Shown one piece after another: positions 1-5,197 of a stretch of DNA of 5,197 bases (position 1 is the first letter of the stretch; the number at the start of each line of letters is the position of its first letter). The position numbers and the translations under genes were made by a program. Under the pieces are notes generated by a model. The model was given only the letters and a program-made list of their open reading frames with translations, had not been told where the DNA came from and did not search any database. The stretch lies in contig SLMV01000126.1 in NCBI GenBank assembly GCA_007133365.1, forward strand, positions 1-5,197, in the 5' to 3' direction. Source of the stretch: Clostridia bacterium. GTDB lineage: Bacteria; Bacillota; Sulfobacillia; SLMV01.

Positions 1-187
1 CCTCCATCCGAGCACATCGGAGCATATTGGTGCTTTGTTCTCCCAATACCCACCGCACTGCATCGACGATATTGCTCTTGCCACTGCCGTTGGGTCCCAC
101 AATTGCCGTAAACCGCTCCGGAAATTCGAAAACCACCGGTTCGGCAAATGATTTAAACCCTCCGATTTCCAAACGCTTCAAACGCAC
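1..187 (-). CDS. smc: SMC chromosome segregation protein, N-terminal fragment (3' cut by window edge)
   Basis: First 62 codons of a structural maintenance of chromosomes ATPase, which in bacteria works with ScpA/ScpB to organise and segregate the chromosome. The start is GTG at 187, preceded by AGGAGG seven nt upstream. The fragment opens MRLKRLEIGGFKSF, the usual SMC beginning. It carries the Walker A loop GPNGSGKSN at residues 31-39, then VDAVRWVLGEQS at 41-52. Arg57 falls where the SMC arginine finger is expected (usual motif LRG), but here the next residue is Cys, giving LRCARME. The coiled-coil arms, hinge and C-terminal ATPase half lie beyond the left edge. It follows rnc after a 125-nt gap holding a hairpin terminator, so it may be transcribed separately, although no convincing promoter is visible. 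RecF or RecN are less likely because the whole N-terminal pattern fits SMC. Confidence 0.95.
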   Translation of the reverse strand, partial: MRLKRLEIGGFKSFAEPVVFEFPERFTAIVGPNGSGKSNIVDAVRWVLGEQSTNMLRCARME

Positions 188-194
188 GCCGACT

Positions 195-200
195 CCTCCT
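195..200 (-). promoter_or_regulatory. Shine-Dalgarno of smc
   Basis: AGGAGG on the minus strand, within a longer GAGGAGGAG run, seven nt upstream of the GTG at 187. It decides the smc start, since GTG is a weaker start codon and the protein begins with the conserved SMC N-terminus exactly here. Confidence 0.8.
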
Positions 201-222
201 CTGTCTCTCGGCTAAACCGGTT

Positions 223-269
223 GGTAGAAGAAAACCTGTTCGCATCACCGGAGCGCTTCGAACAGGTTT
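223..269 (-). terminator. Rho-independent terminator after rnc
   Basis: Read on the minus strand, AAACCTGTTCG (269-259) is a perfect 11-bp inverted repeat with CGAACAGGTTT (242-232), with a 16-nt loop. It runs into TTTTCTTCT, a pyrimidine tract interrupted by two C. The position, 43 nt after the rnc stop and 44 nt before the smc start, suits the end of the fab-rnc transcript. The long loop and imperfect U-tract suggest partial rather than complete termination. A second, weaker 7-bp hairpin (CTTTGGT/ACCAAGG, 297-274) lies just upstream without a U-run. I see no clear -35/-10 pair in the rest of this 125-nt gap. Confidence 0.6.
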
Positions 270-312
270 GACGCCTTGGTCTTTTCATCCACCAAAGAAA
301 CGGGGCGAAGGA

Positions 313-1017
313 TTATCCCTCTTCCAACCACGCGTCATCGCCACCTAATCGCTTCAGTGCTTCCCGAGCCGCCCGCGCTTCCGCCCCTTGTTTGCTGTTA
401 GCGACCCCCACTCCTAAGCGTTCCCCGTTCACACAGACCTCGATCTTGAAGGTGGGCGCATGGTCCGGACCCACCCGCTCAATTATAGAATACTCGGGAA
501 CGCTGTGCATACGGGTCCGGCACCAATGGTCCAGTGCGGATTTGGCGTCCAATTTCCCGGGATCGGCCCCTGCTGCCAGCAACTGGGGCTTTAATGTGTC
601 CAACACGAAGTGCGATGCACCCTCGAGACCGCGGGAGCGATAGACGGCCGCCACCACTGCCTCATAAGCATTGGCAAGGACCGACTGTTTGCACGGTCCG
701 CCCGACTCGACCTCCCCCCGGCCCATTCGAAGTAAATCACCAAGCTGAAGCGAACGCGCCGCACGGGTCAAACTTTCAGCCCGAACCACACGCGCGCGCA
801 TGGCCGATAGACGCCCCTCATCAACATCCGGATAGCGGGAGAAGAGGTAATCGGTGACCGCCAGGTTCAACACGGCATCCCCTAAGAATTCCATCCGCTC
901 ATTCGAAGGGCCCTCCGATGGATGCTCATTGACAAAGGAACTGTGGGTCAACGCTTCATCAAGGAGCGCTGCCTCCACCGTCAGGCCCTGCACTGTTAAA
1001 TAGTCCAAAAGGTTCAT
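313..1017 (-). CDS. rnc: Ribonuclease III
   Basis: Double-strand-specific endoribonuclease that matures rRNA precursors and cuts structured mRNAs as a homodimer. It has 234 residues from ATG 1017, close to the E. coli length of 226. The RNase III signature NERMEFLGDAVL lies at about 39-50. Metal-site residues align at a constant +2 offset to E. coli: Glu40, Glu43, Asp47, Glu67 and Glu119. The E. coli Asp114 position is Asn116 here (LANAYEAV). A double-stranded RNA binding domain follows at about 155-225, with PEYSIIERVGPDHAPTF and a final SKQGAEARAAREAL helix. ATG 1017 overlaps the fabF stop in an ATGA, and no strong Shine-Dalgarno is seen (only GGGGA 11 nt upstream), which suggests translation coupled to fabF. 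A TTG at 1035 would add six residues but lacks support. Confidence 0.96.
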   Translation of the reverse strand: MNLLDYLTVQGLTVEAALLDEALTHSSFVNEHPSEGPSNERMEFLGDAVLNLAVTDYLFSRYPDVDEGRLSAMRARVVRAESLTRAARSLQLGDLLRMGRGEVESGGPCKQSVLANAYEAVVAAVYRSRGLEGASHFVLDTLKPQLLAAGADPGKLDAKSALDHWCRTRMHSVPEYSIIERVGPDHAPTFKIEVCVNGERLGVGVANSKQGAEARAAREALKRLGGDDAWLEEG

Positions 1018-2255
1018 GGCGTAAAGCGTCCCCAAATGAGGCTCGCATTTTGCCCGCCGAAGCCAAACGAATTCGTCAGCACCACGTTCACTTCGGATTC
1101 CCGTGCTACTTTCGGAACGTAATCCAAGCGGCAGTCCTCTCCGGGCATGTCTAGATTGATGGTCGGCGGGATGATACCCGTTTCAATGCTTAGAAGGGAA
1201 ATTACGCTTTCCAAAGCCCCCGCTGCACCTAAAAGATGGCCGGTCATTGATTTGGTGGCCGTAATGGGAAGCCGCCACGCATGATCACCGAAGACCGTCT
1301 CGATGGCCCGAGACTCCGCCACGTCACCGGTGGGAGTGCTGGTTCCATGGGCATTGATACAATCGACCGCGGATGGGGCAATCCCGGCATCCCGAAGTGC
1401 TTCTCGCATCGACCGCACGCCACCATCGCCATCCTCGGGAGGCGCCGTAATATGATAACCATCACTGCTGAGCCCATAGCCCAAAAGTTCGCCGTAAATT
1501 TTGGCGCCGCGCTCACGAGCATGATCCAGGGTCTCGAGAATGACCATGGCGGCACCCTCCCCAATGACAAATCCATCGCGGTCCTTATCAAAGGGGCGAG
1601 ACGCCTTTTCCGGCTCGTCATTTCGAGTCGAGAGCGCTTTCATCGCGCTAAAACCCGCAAGCGAAATGGGAACAAGGCCGGCCTCCGTCCCACCGCTGAT
1701 CATCACGTCCGCATCGCCACGTTGTAAAATGCGGGACGCTTCGCCGATCGCATGCGCCGAAGCGGCACAAGCCGTCGTCAGCGTGATATTGGGTCCGCGA
1801 GCACCAAAATGAATACCCACGTGGCCAGCCGGCATATTGGCAATCATCATCGGCACACAAAAAGGACTGACCCGTCGGGGACCTTTGGCATTGAAAATTT
1901 CCAACTGTTCGGTCAGGGAAACCATGCCGCCCTGTCCGGTGCCAAACGACACCCCGAAACGGTCGCGGTCCAGCCGATTCACGTCGAGTTTTGCATGCTC
2001 GGCCGCTTTCATCGCGGCCGCCATGGCATAATGGCTACACGGATCCATCCGACGCACTTCCTTGCGAGGCAGATAGTCGGTCGGAACGAAATCCTTGAGT
2101 TCGGCCGCGATTTTGACCTGTTGATCCGTCACATCAAAACGCGTAATCGGCCCCACTCCCGAGCAGCCGGCGATCAAATGTTCCCACATTGTATCCATTT
2201 CATTACCGAGCGGGCTGAGGACCCCATACCCGGTCACCACCACTTTGTTCATCAT
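1014..2255 (-). CDS. fabF: 3-oxoacyl-ACP synthase II (beta-ketoacyl-ACP synthase II)
   Basis: Condensing enzyme that extends an acyl-ACP by two carbons with malonyl-ACP, releasing CO2, in the cytoplasmic fatty acid elongation cycle. From ATG 2255 it has 413 residues, the same as E. coli FabF. The catalytic residues then fall at matching numbers: Cys163 (TTACAASAHA), His303 (NAHGTSTPTGD), Lys335 and His340 (KSMTGHLLGAAG). The Cys-His-His triad separates it from FabH (Cys-His-Asn). The C-terminal glycine-rich loop SFGFGGQNASL is present. The start is supported by GGAG nine nt upstream; a second ATG at 2252 is possible, and the in-frame TTG at 2270 is unlikely. It sits 21 nt after acpP and its stop overlaps the rnc start by 4 nt. 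FabB is the main alternative, but the pairing with acpP and the length favour FabF. Confidence 0.97.
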   Translation of the reverse strand: MMNKVVVTGYGVLSPLGNEMDTMWEHLIAGCSGVGPITRFDVTDQQVKIAAELKDFVPTDYLPRKEVRRMDPCSHYAMAAAMKAAEHAKLDVNRLDRDRFGVSFGTGQGGMVSLTEQLEIFNAKGPRRVSPFCVPMMIANMPAGHVGIHFGARGPNITLTTACAASAHAIGEASRILQRGDADVMISGGTEAGLVPISLAGFSAMKALSTRNDEPEKASRPFDKDRDGFVIGEGAAMVILETLDHARERGAKIYGELLGYGLSSDGYHITAPPEDGDGGVRSMREALRDAGIAPSAVDCINAHGTSTPTGDVAESRAIETVFGDHAWRLPITATKSMTGHLLGAAGALESVISLLSIETGIIPPTINLDMPGEDCRLDYVPKVARESEVNVVLTNSFGFGGQNASLIWGRFTP

Positions 2256-2264
2256 GGCTTTCAA

Positions 2265-2268
2265 CTCC
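2265..2268 (-). promoter_or_regulatory. Shine-Dalgarno of fabF
   Basis: GGAG nine nt upstream of ATG 2255, within the 21-nt acpP-fabF gap. It supports the 413-residue FabF start over the in-frame TTG at 2270, which overlaps this site. Confidence 0.6.
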
Positions 2269-2276
2269 AAGCCTCT

Positions 2277-2516
2277 TTACTGGTTCTTGCTGACGTAATT
2301 GACCGCATCCGCCACCTTGGCAATGTCCTCGACATCTTCGTCCGGAATATTGAGATCGAATTCTTCCTCCATCGACATGATCAATTCAACGAGATCGAGC
2401 GAATCGGCTCCCAAATCATTTCCAAATTCGCTTTCCATGGTCACTTCTTCGGCGTCAATACCCAGTTGGTCCACCAACATGTCTCGGATCTTTTCAAAAA
2501 TCGCTTCGTTCGCCAT
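2277..2516 (-). CDS. acpP: Acyl carrier protein
   Basis: Small acidic carrier that holds growing acyl chains as thioesters on a 4'-phosphopantetheine arm and presents them to the Fab enzymes. It has 79 residues, typical for the family. The attachment site is Ser39 in NDLGADSLDLVELIM (about 33-47). Helix II and III sequences such as EEEFDLNIPDEDVEDIAKV are strongly acidic, as expected for docking to basic patches on partner enzymes. The start at ATG 2516 gives the usual MANEAIFEKIRDML opening and has GGAGGT nine nt upstream. An in-frame ATG at 2564 would add 16 atypical residues and place the Shine-Dalgarno inside the gene. acpP has the widest upstream gap in the fab block (74 nt) and a terminator-like hairpin there, so its output may be set apart from fabG. 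Confidence 0.98.
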   Translation of the reverse strand: MANEAIFEKIRDMLVDQLGIDAEEVTMESEFGNDLGADSLDLVELIMSMEEEFDLNIPDEDVEDIAKVADAVNYVSKNQ

Positions 2517-2525
2517 CGTCTTTGC

Positions 2526-2531
2526 ACCTCC
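2526..2531 (-). promoter_or_regulatory. Shine-Dalgarno of acpP
   Basis: GGAGGT nine nt upstream of ATG 2516. It fixes the acpP start at 2516 rather than the in-frame ATG at 2564, and its strength fits the high expression expected of acyl carrier protein. Confidence 0.8.
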
Positions 2532-2570
2532 AAATGCGTGATGTTCTGCTTTGGTTAACACCATCTATGG

Positions 2571-2603
2571 AAAAATCTGAGCCCGGAAACTCAAAGGCCC
2601 AGA
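2571..2603 (-). terminator. Terminator-like hairpin (possible attenuator) between fabG and acpP
   Basis: On the minus strand TCTGGGCC (2603-2596) pairs with GGCTCAGA (2583-2576), giving eight pairs including one G-U, with a 12-nt loop, followed directly by TTTTT (2575-2571). Flanking bases can add a G-U and two A-U pairs with the U-run. The 5' arm lies in the last codons of fabG and the fabG stop TGA (2593-2591) lies in the loop. The form is that of an intrinsic terminator, but it sits in the middle of the operon. It could act as a partial terminator, an attenuator or an mRNA-stabilising 3' end. Confidence 0.5.
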
Positions 2604-3340
2604 CTTAATCCCCCGTCTACCACCAAGGTGATGCCGGTGATATACGATGCGTCCGCCGATGCCAAAAAGCGCACGGCCCGAGCGACTTCCCCGCTCCGAC
2701 CCGCTCGCCCGAGGGCAGCTCGGTTTGAAATTTCGTCCTTCCAATCGCCGGCCATCGCCTCGGTCATATCGGTTTCGATGAAACCGGGCGCAACCGCATT
2801 CACCCGGATCCCCCGGCTGCCCAATTCCAAAGACAGCGTACGCGTGAGCGCCTCCAAACCCGCCTTGGCCGCCGAATAATTAGCCTGACCCGGATTGCCG
2901 CGTTGGGCCACCACCGAGGAGATATTGACAATGACCCCAAAACGCGCACGAAGCATCCCTCGGAGACTTCGCTGGATGGTTCGATAAGGGCCGGTCAAAT
3001 TGACATCGAGCACTTCGGACCAACCGGAAGACGGCATACGTAAAAGTAAATGATCTTGAGTGAGTCCGGCGTTGTTAATCAAGATTTCAACCGGTCCCCA
3101 GGCGTCTTCAACTTGAGAGAAAGCGGCATCGACCGAGTCACTCGAACTCACGTCGAGTTCAATCGATAACGCGTCCCCTCCATCTTGGATAATCTCCGAT
3201 ACGACCCGTTCGGCCGCTTCGTGACGGCGGCGATACCCCACGGCCACCCGAGCACCGGTTCGAGCGAGTTCCTGGGCAATTGCCGCCCCAATGCCACGGG
3301 ATCCTCCGGTAATTAAAGCCACTTCACCTGAAAATATCAT
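2591..3340 (-). CDS. fabG: 3-oxoacyl-ACP reductase
   Basis: NADPH-dependent short-chain dehydrogenase that reduces 3-oxoacyl-ACP to (R)-3-hydroxyacyl-ACP, the first reduction of each elongation cycle; it usually acts as a tetramer. It has 249 residues, typical for the family. The nucleotide-binding motif TGGSRGIG lies at 11-18, with Arg37-Arg39 after the second strand, which suits NADP(H). NNAG lies at 89-92 and Asn114 in DVNLTG. The catalytic Ser142, Tyr155 and Lys159 are all present (ISSVV; NYSAAKAG). The end ITGITLVVDGGLSLGL is typical of FabG. ATG 3340 overlaps the fabD stop by 4 nt and has GGCGGAG five nt upstream. Other SDR enzymes share these motifs, but the position between fabD and acpP settles the role. 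Confidence 0.97.
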   Translation of the reverse strand: MIFSGEVALITGGSRGIGAAIAQELARTGARVAVGYRRRHEAAERVVSEIIQDGGDALSIELDVSSSDSVDAAFSQVEDAWGPVEILINNAGLTQDHLLLRMPSSGWSEVLDVNLTGPYRTIQRSLRGMLRARFGVIVNISSVVAQRGNPGQANYSAAKAGLEALTRTLSLELGSRGIRVNAVAPGFIETDMTEAMAGDWKDEISNRAALGRAGRSGEVARAVRFLASADASYITGITLVVDGGLSLGL

Positions 3341-4278
3341 AATGACTCCGCCACCTTCTTAATCTCATCAGGTCCTTCACAATTAAGGCCGTTGGCACTC
3401 CGTTCGATGCGCCGGAGAAAACCGGTCAGCGTGCGGCCCGGACCTGCTTCAACAAAAGTTTCGACCCCCTGATCCAACATCCAACGGACAGAACTTTCCC
3501 ATTCAACCGGGGCCGTCATTTGCAACAAGAGGGCTTCTCGGATCTCCGTTGGTGACTCGATCGGTCGAACCCATGCATTCCCAATCACCGGAAACCGCGC
3601 CTTTTCGAACGTCACGGCCTCCATCGCCTCGGCCAGACGGTCCCTGGCGGGCTCCATCAAAGGCGAATGAAAGGGGGCACTGACATCCAGGACTACCGCC
3701 CGTTTGGCACCTCGTTCTTTGAGTTTGGCACAAGCCGTTGACACCAACTCTCGGTGGCCGGAGATCACCACCTGGCCCGGACAGTTGAAGTTGGCGCCGC
3801 CGATCACGCCATCATGGGCGTCGCCCAATTCGGCGCAAACGGAACCCACCTCTTCAGCGGTGAGCCCAATGACGGCCGCCATGGCACCCACGCCCTTTGG
3901 GACCGCCTCCTGCATGTAGCGACCCCGCTGGCGCACGAGCCAGCAGGCATCTTCAAATTCGAGCGCCCCCGCGGCCACCAAGGCCGTGTATTCGCCCAAA
4001 CTCAGTCCGGCTGCCATCGCGGGCTCGGAAATCCCTTGGGCCTTCAACACTTCCCAAACGGCAATACTTAACGTTAACAGAGCGGGTTGCGTATATTCGG
4101 TGAGACTCAGTTTTTCCGACGGCCCCTCCGTACAAAGCGCGATCATGTCCAGATCCAATCGCTCAGACGCTCGCTCAAATATCTCGCGGGCCTTTTTCGA
4201 TTCCTCGATCAGTTCCCGCCCCATGCCGACATATTGAGCCCCTTGTCCTGGAAAGGTGACGGCATATGTTGATATCAT
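3337..4278 (-). CDS. fabD: Malonyl-CoA:ACP transacylase
   Basis: Transfers malonate from malonyl-CoA to the acyl carrier protein, supplying the two-carbon donor for FabH and FabF. It has 313 residues from ATG 4278 (E. coli 309). The N-terminal FPGQGAQYVGMG lies at 9-20. The nucleophile Ser93 is in GLSLGEY (91-97), where E. coli has His before the Ser. Arg118 (RQRGR), the catalytic His204 (SAPFHSPLM) and Gln253 (LLQMTAPVEW) match E. coli Arg117, His201 and Gln250. The oxyanion-loop Gln12 is kept. AAGGAGG lies eight nt upstream of ATG 4278; the longer in-frame extension to 4422 overlaps fabH by 131 nt and has no family resemblance. The 3' end overlaps fabG by 4 nt, so translation of the two is probably coupled. 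Confidence 0.97.
   Translation of the reverse strand: MISTYAVTFPGQGAQYVGMGRELIEESKKAREIFERASERLDLDMIALCTEGPSEKLSLTEYTQPALLTLSIAVWEVLKAQGISEPAMAAGLSLGEYTALVAAGALEFEDACWLVRQRGRYMQEAVPKGVGAMAAVIGLTAEEVGSVCAELGDAHDGVIGGANFNCPGQVVISGHRELVSTACAKLKERGAKRAVVLDVSAPFHSPLMEPARDRLAEAMEAVTFEKARFPVIGNAWVRPIESPTEIREALLLQMTAPVEWESSVRWMLDQGVETFVEAGPGRTLTGFLRRIERSANGLNCEGPDEIKKVAESL
3346..3352 (-). promoter_or_regulatory. Shine-Dalgarno of fabG, inside the 3' end of fabD
   Basis: GGCGGAG five nt upstream of ATG 3340, within the last codons of fabD. Together with the 4-nt ATGA overlap it supports both fresh initiation and re-initiation by ribosomes leaving fabD. Confidence 0.6.
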
Positions 4279-4286
4279 GCTGTTCG

Positions 4287-4293
4287 CCTCCTT
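4287..4293 (-). promoter_or_regulatory. Shine-Dalgarno of fabD, overlapping the fabH stop
   Basis: AAGGAGG eight nt upstream of ATG 4278. The fabH stop TAA (4294-4292) shares its two A residues with the start of this site, so a ribosome finishing fabH sits directly on the fabD initiation region. The site decides the fabD start against longer in-frame extensions. Confidence 0.85.
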
Positions 4294-5197
4294 ATCGTCG
4301 ATCATCCTTATCCAGCCACTTTGCCACCAATGCACCCCACGTAAGGCCGGCGCCAAAACCCACCAGCAACACATGATCATTGGGCCCAAAGGCGTTGGAT
4401 TCGGCCGCTTCCACCATTGCAATCGGAATGGATGCCGACGACGTATTGCCGTAGTCGGATAAATTCACAAAAACTCTTCCGATCGGAATTCCCAAGCGAC
4501 CCGCGGATGCTGTGATAATGCGCGAGTTGGCTTGGTGCGGTATGTAACAGTCGATTGCATCCAAATCAAGCCCCGCCCGCTCGCAGGCGACCTCGGCCGA
4601 ATTCTTCATGGCGCGCACCGCAAACTTGAAAACCTCTCGCCCGTTCATTTGGAGAAAATGCATGCCGTTTGCCACCGTCTGAGCGCTTGCCGGGTGCAAA
4701 GAACCCCCGGCCGGCATCTTCAATACGTCGCCCCCGCTTCCGTCCGAACCCAAACACGAGGATAAAATGCCCGTGCCGGTGCGACAGGGGCCCAAAACCG
4801 CGGCTCCGGCGCCGTCCCCAAATAAGACACAGGTGGCCCGATCCTCCCAATCCATGATTTTGCTCAGCGTTTCCGCCCCGATGACCAAGACTTTCTCCGC
4901 TGCACCGGTGGCGATGAATTGCTGCCCCACCACCAAGCCATAAACGAATCCGGTACAGCCTGCTTCTAGGTCAAAGGCACCTGCTTGTTTAGCCCCTAAA
5001 CGATCCTGCAAAAGACAGGCCGTGGCGGGAAAGAGCATATCAGGTGTCACCGTCGCCACAATGATAAGGTCGAGTTCCTCCGCCGTGACCTCGGCATCTT
5101 CGAGGGCTGCTCTCGCGGCCTCGAAGGCGAGGTCCGAGGTGACTTGATCCGCTCCCACTATTCGCCGTTCCTTGATTCCGGTTCGCGCCTGGATCCA
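4292..5197 (-). CDS. fabH: 3-oxoacyl-ACP synthase III (beta-ketoacyl-ACP synthase III), 5' end beyond window
   Basis: Starts fatty acid synthesis by condensing an acyl-CoA primer with malonyl-ACP. The reading frame is open to the right edge, where it begins WIQARTGIKERRI, the usual FabH motif near residue 30, so only about 30 N-terminal residues are missing. A GTG at 5158 is an internal codon, not the start. In the 301 residues seen, the catalytic triad is Cys81 (EAGCTGF), His221 (IPHQANSR) and Asn251 (YGNTSSASIP). His to Asn is 30 residues, as in E. coli (244 and 274). Cys to His is 140 against 132 in E. coli, owing to a longer segment around KMPAGGSLHPAS, which many non-enterobacterial FabH proteins have. 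The primer preference (acetyl or branched) cannot be read from the sequence. The stop TAA lies 13 nt before fabD. Confidence 0.96.
   Translation of the reverse strand, partial: WIQARTGIKERRIVGADQVTSDLAFEAARAALEDAEVTAEELDLIIVATVTPDMLFPATACLLQDRLGAKQAGAFDLEAGCTGFVYGLVVGQQFIATGAAEKVLVIGAETLSKIMDWEDRATCVLFGDGAGAAVLGPCRTGTGILSSCLGSDGSGGDVLKMPAGGSLHPASAQTVANGMHFLQMNGREVFKFAVRAMKNSAEVACERAGLDLDAIDCYIPHQANSRIITASAGRLGIPIGRVFVNLSDYGNTSSASIPIAMVEAAESNAFGPNDHVLLVGFGAGLTWGALVAKWLDKDDRR

Noticed and set aside
215..222. AACCGGTT palindrome in the rnc-smc gap as an operator
   Set aside because: An eight-base palindrome is too short to support a binding site alone, and CCGGTT occurs elsewhere in the coding regions.
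1281..1727. Plus-strand open frame of 148 codons opposite fabF
   Set aside because: Shadow of fabF with no family resemblance and no convincing ribosome binding site; several other plus-strand frames over rnc, fabD and fabH were rejected for the same reason.
1752..2558. Plus-strand open frame of 268 codons opposite fabF and acpP
   Set aside because: It lies antisense to two clear, conserved genes. Its translation is rich in His, Arg and Phe with no recognisable motif, as expected from the complement of conserved coding DNA.
2517..2564. Acyl carrier protein starting at ATG 2564
   Set aside because: The added 16 residues are atypical for the family, and the strong GGAGGT lies just before ATG 2516.
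4279..4422. N-terminal extension of fabD to an in-frame start at 4422
   Set aside because: It would overlap fabH by 131 nt and adds Trp- and Cys-rich residues unlike any FabD. The AAGGAGG at 4287-4293 points to ATG 4278.
5191..5197. GGATCC (BamHI site) at the right edge, possibly a cloning or library junction
   Set aside because: The bases encode the Trp-Ile of the conserved FabH motif in frame, so they need no other explanation; the edge may still be a contig end, but the sequence does not show it.

Overview
The window is one block of type II fatty acid synthesis genes, all on the minus strand. In transcription order (right to left) it holds fabH (5' end cut by the window edge), fabD, fabG, acpP, fabF and rnc, then a terminator-like hairpin and the first 62 codons of smc (cut by the left edge). 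There is no supportable gene on the plus strand. Base composition is in the mid-50s % G+C by hand sampling of a few lines.

The organism is a bacterium. The order fabH-fabD-fabG-acpP-fabF-rnc-smc, with smc directly after rnc, is the arrangement I associate with Firmicutes, especially Clostridia and related deep branches. The FabD nucleophile motif GLSLGEY and strong AGGAGG-type ribosome binding sites on several genes agree with that. This is inference from gene order and motifs. Other phyla share parts of this order, so I do not name a genus.

Layout: 4292-5197 fabH (301 residues seen); 3337-4278 fabD; 2591-3340 fabG; 2277-2516 acpP; 1014-2255 fabF; 313-1017 rnc; 188-312 intergenic with a hairpin terminator; 1-187 smc. 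The genes are packed tightly. The fabH stop codon lies inside the fabD Shine-Dalgarno, and fabD/fabG and fabF/rnc each overlap by 4 nt (ATGA). Only two gaps hold extra structure: fabG-acpP (74 nt, a hairpin plus U-run that includes the fabG stop) and rnc-smc (125 nt).

The genes form a pathway. FabD loads malonate onto the carrier protein AcpP. FabH starts a chain from an acyl-CoA and malonyl-ACP. FabF extends it and FabG reduces the 3-ketoacyl-ACP. The dehydratase (FabZ/FabA) and enoyl reductase (FabI/K/L/V) are not in the window. rnc (RNase III) and smc (chromosome condensation) are unrelated in function but are conserved neighbours.

I found no previously undescribed system here; this is a conserved housekeeping locus. 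The points worth a second look are the attenuator-like hairpin at the fabG stop, an Asp-to-Asn change at an RNase III metal-site position, and small motif variants in SMC and FabD.
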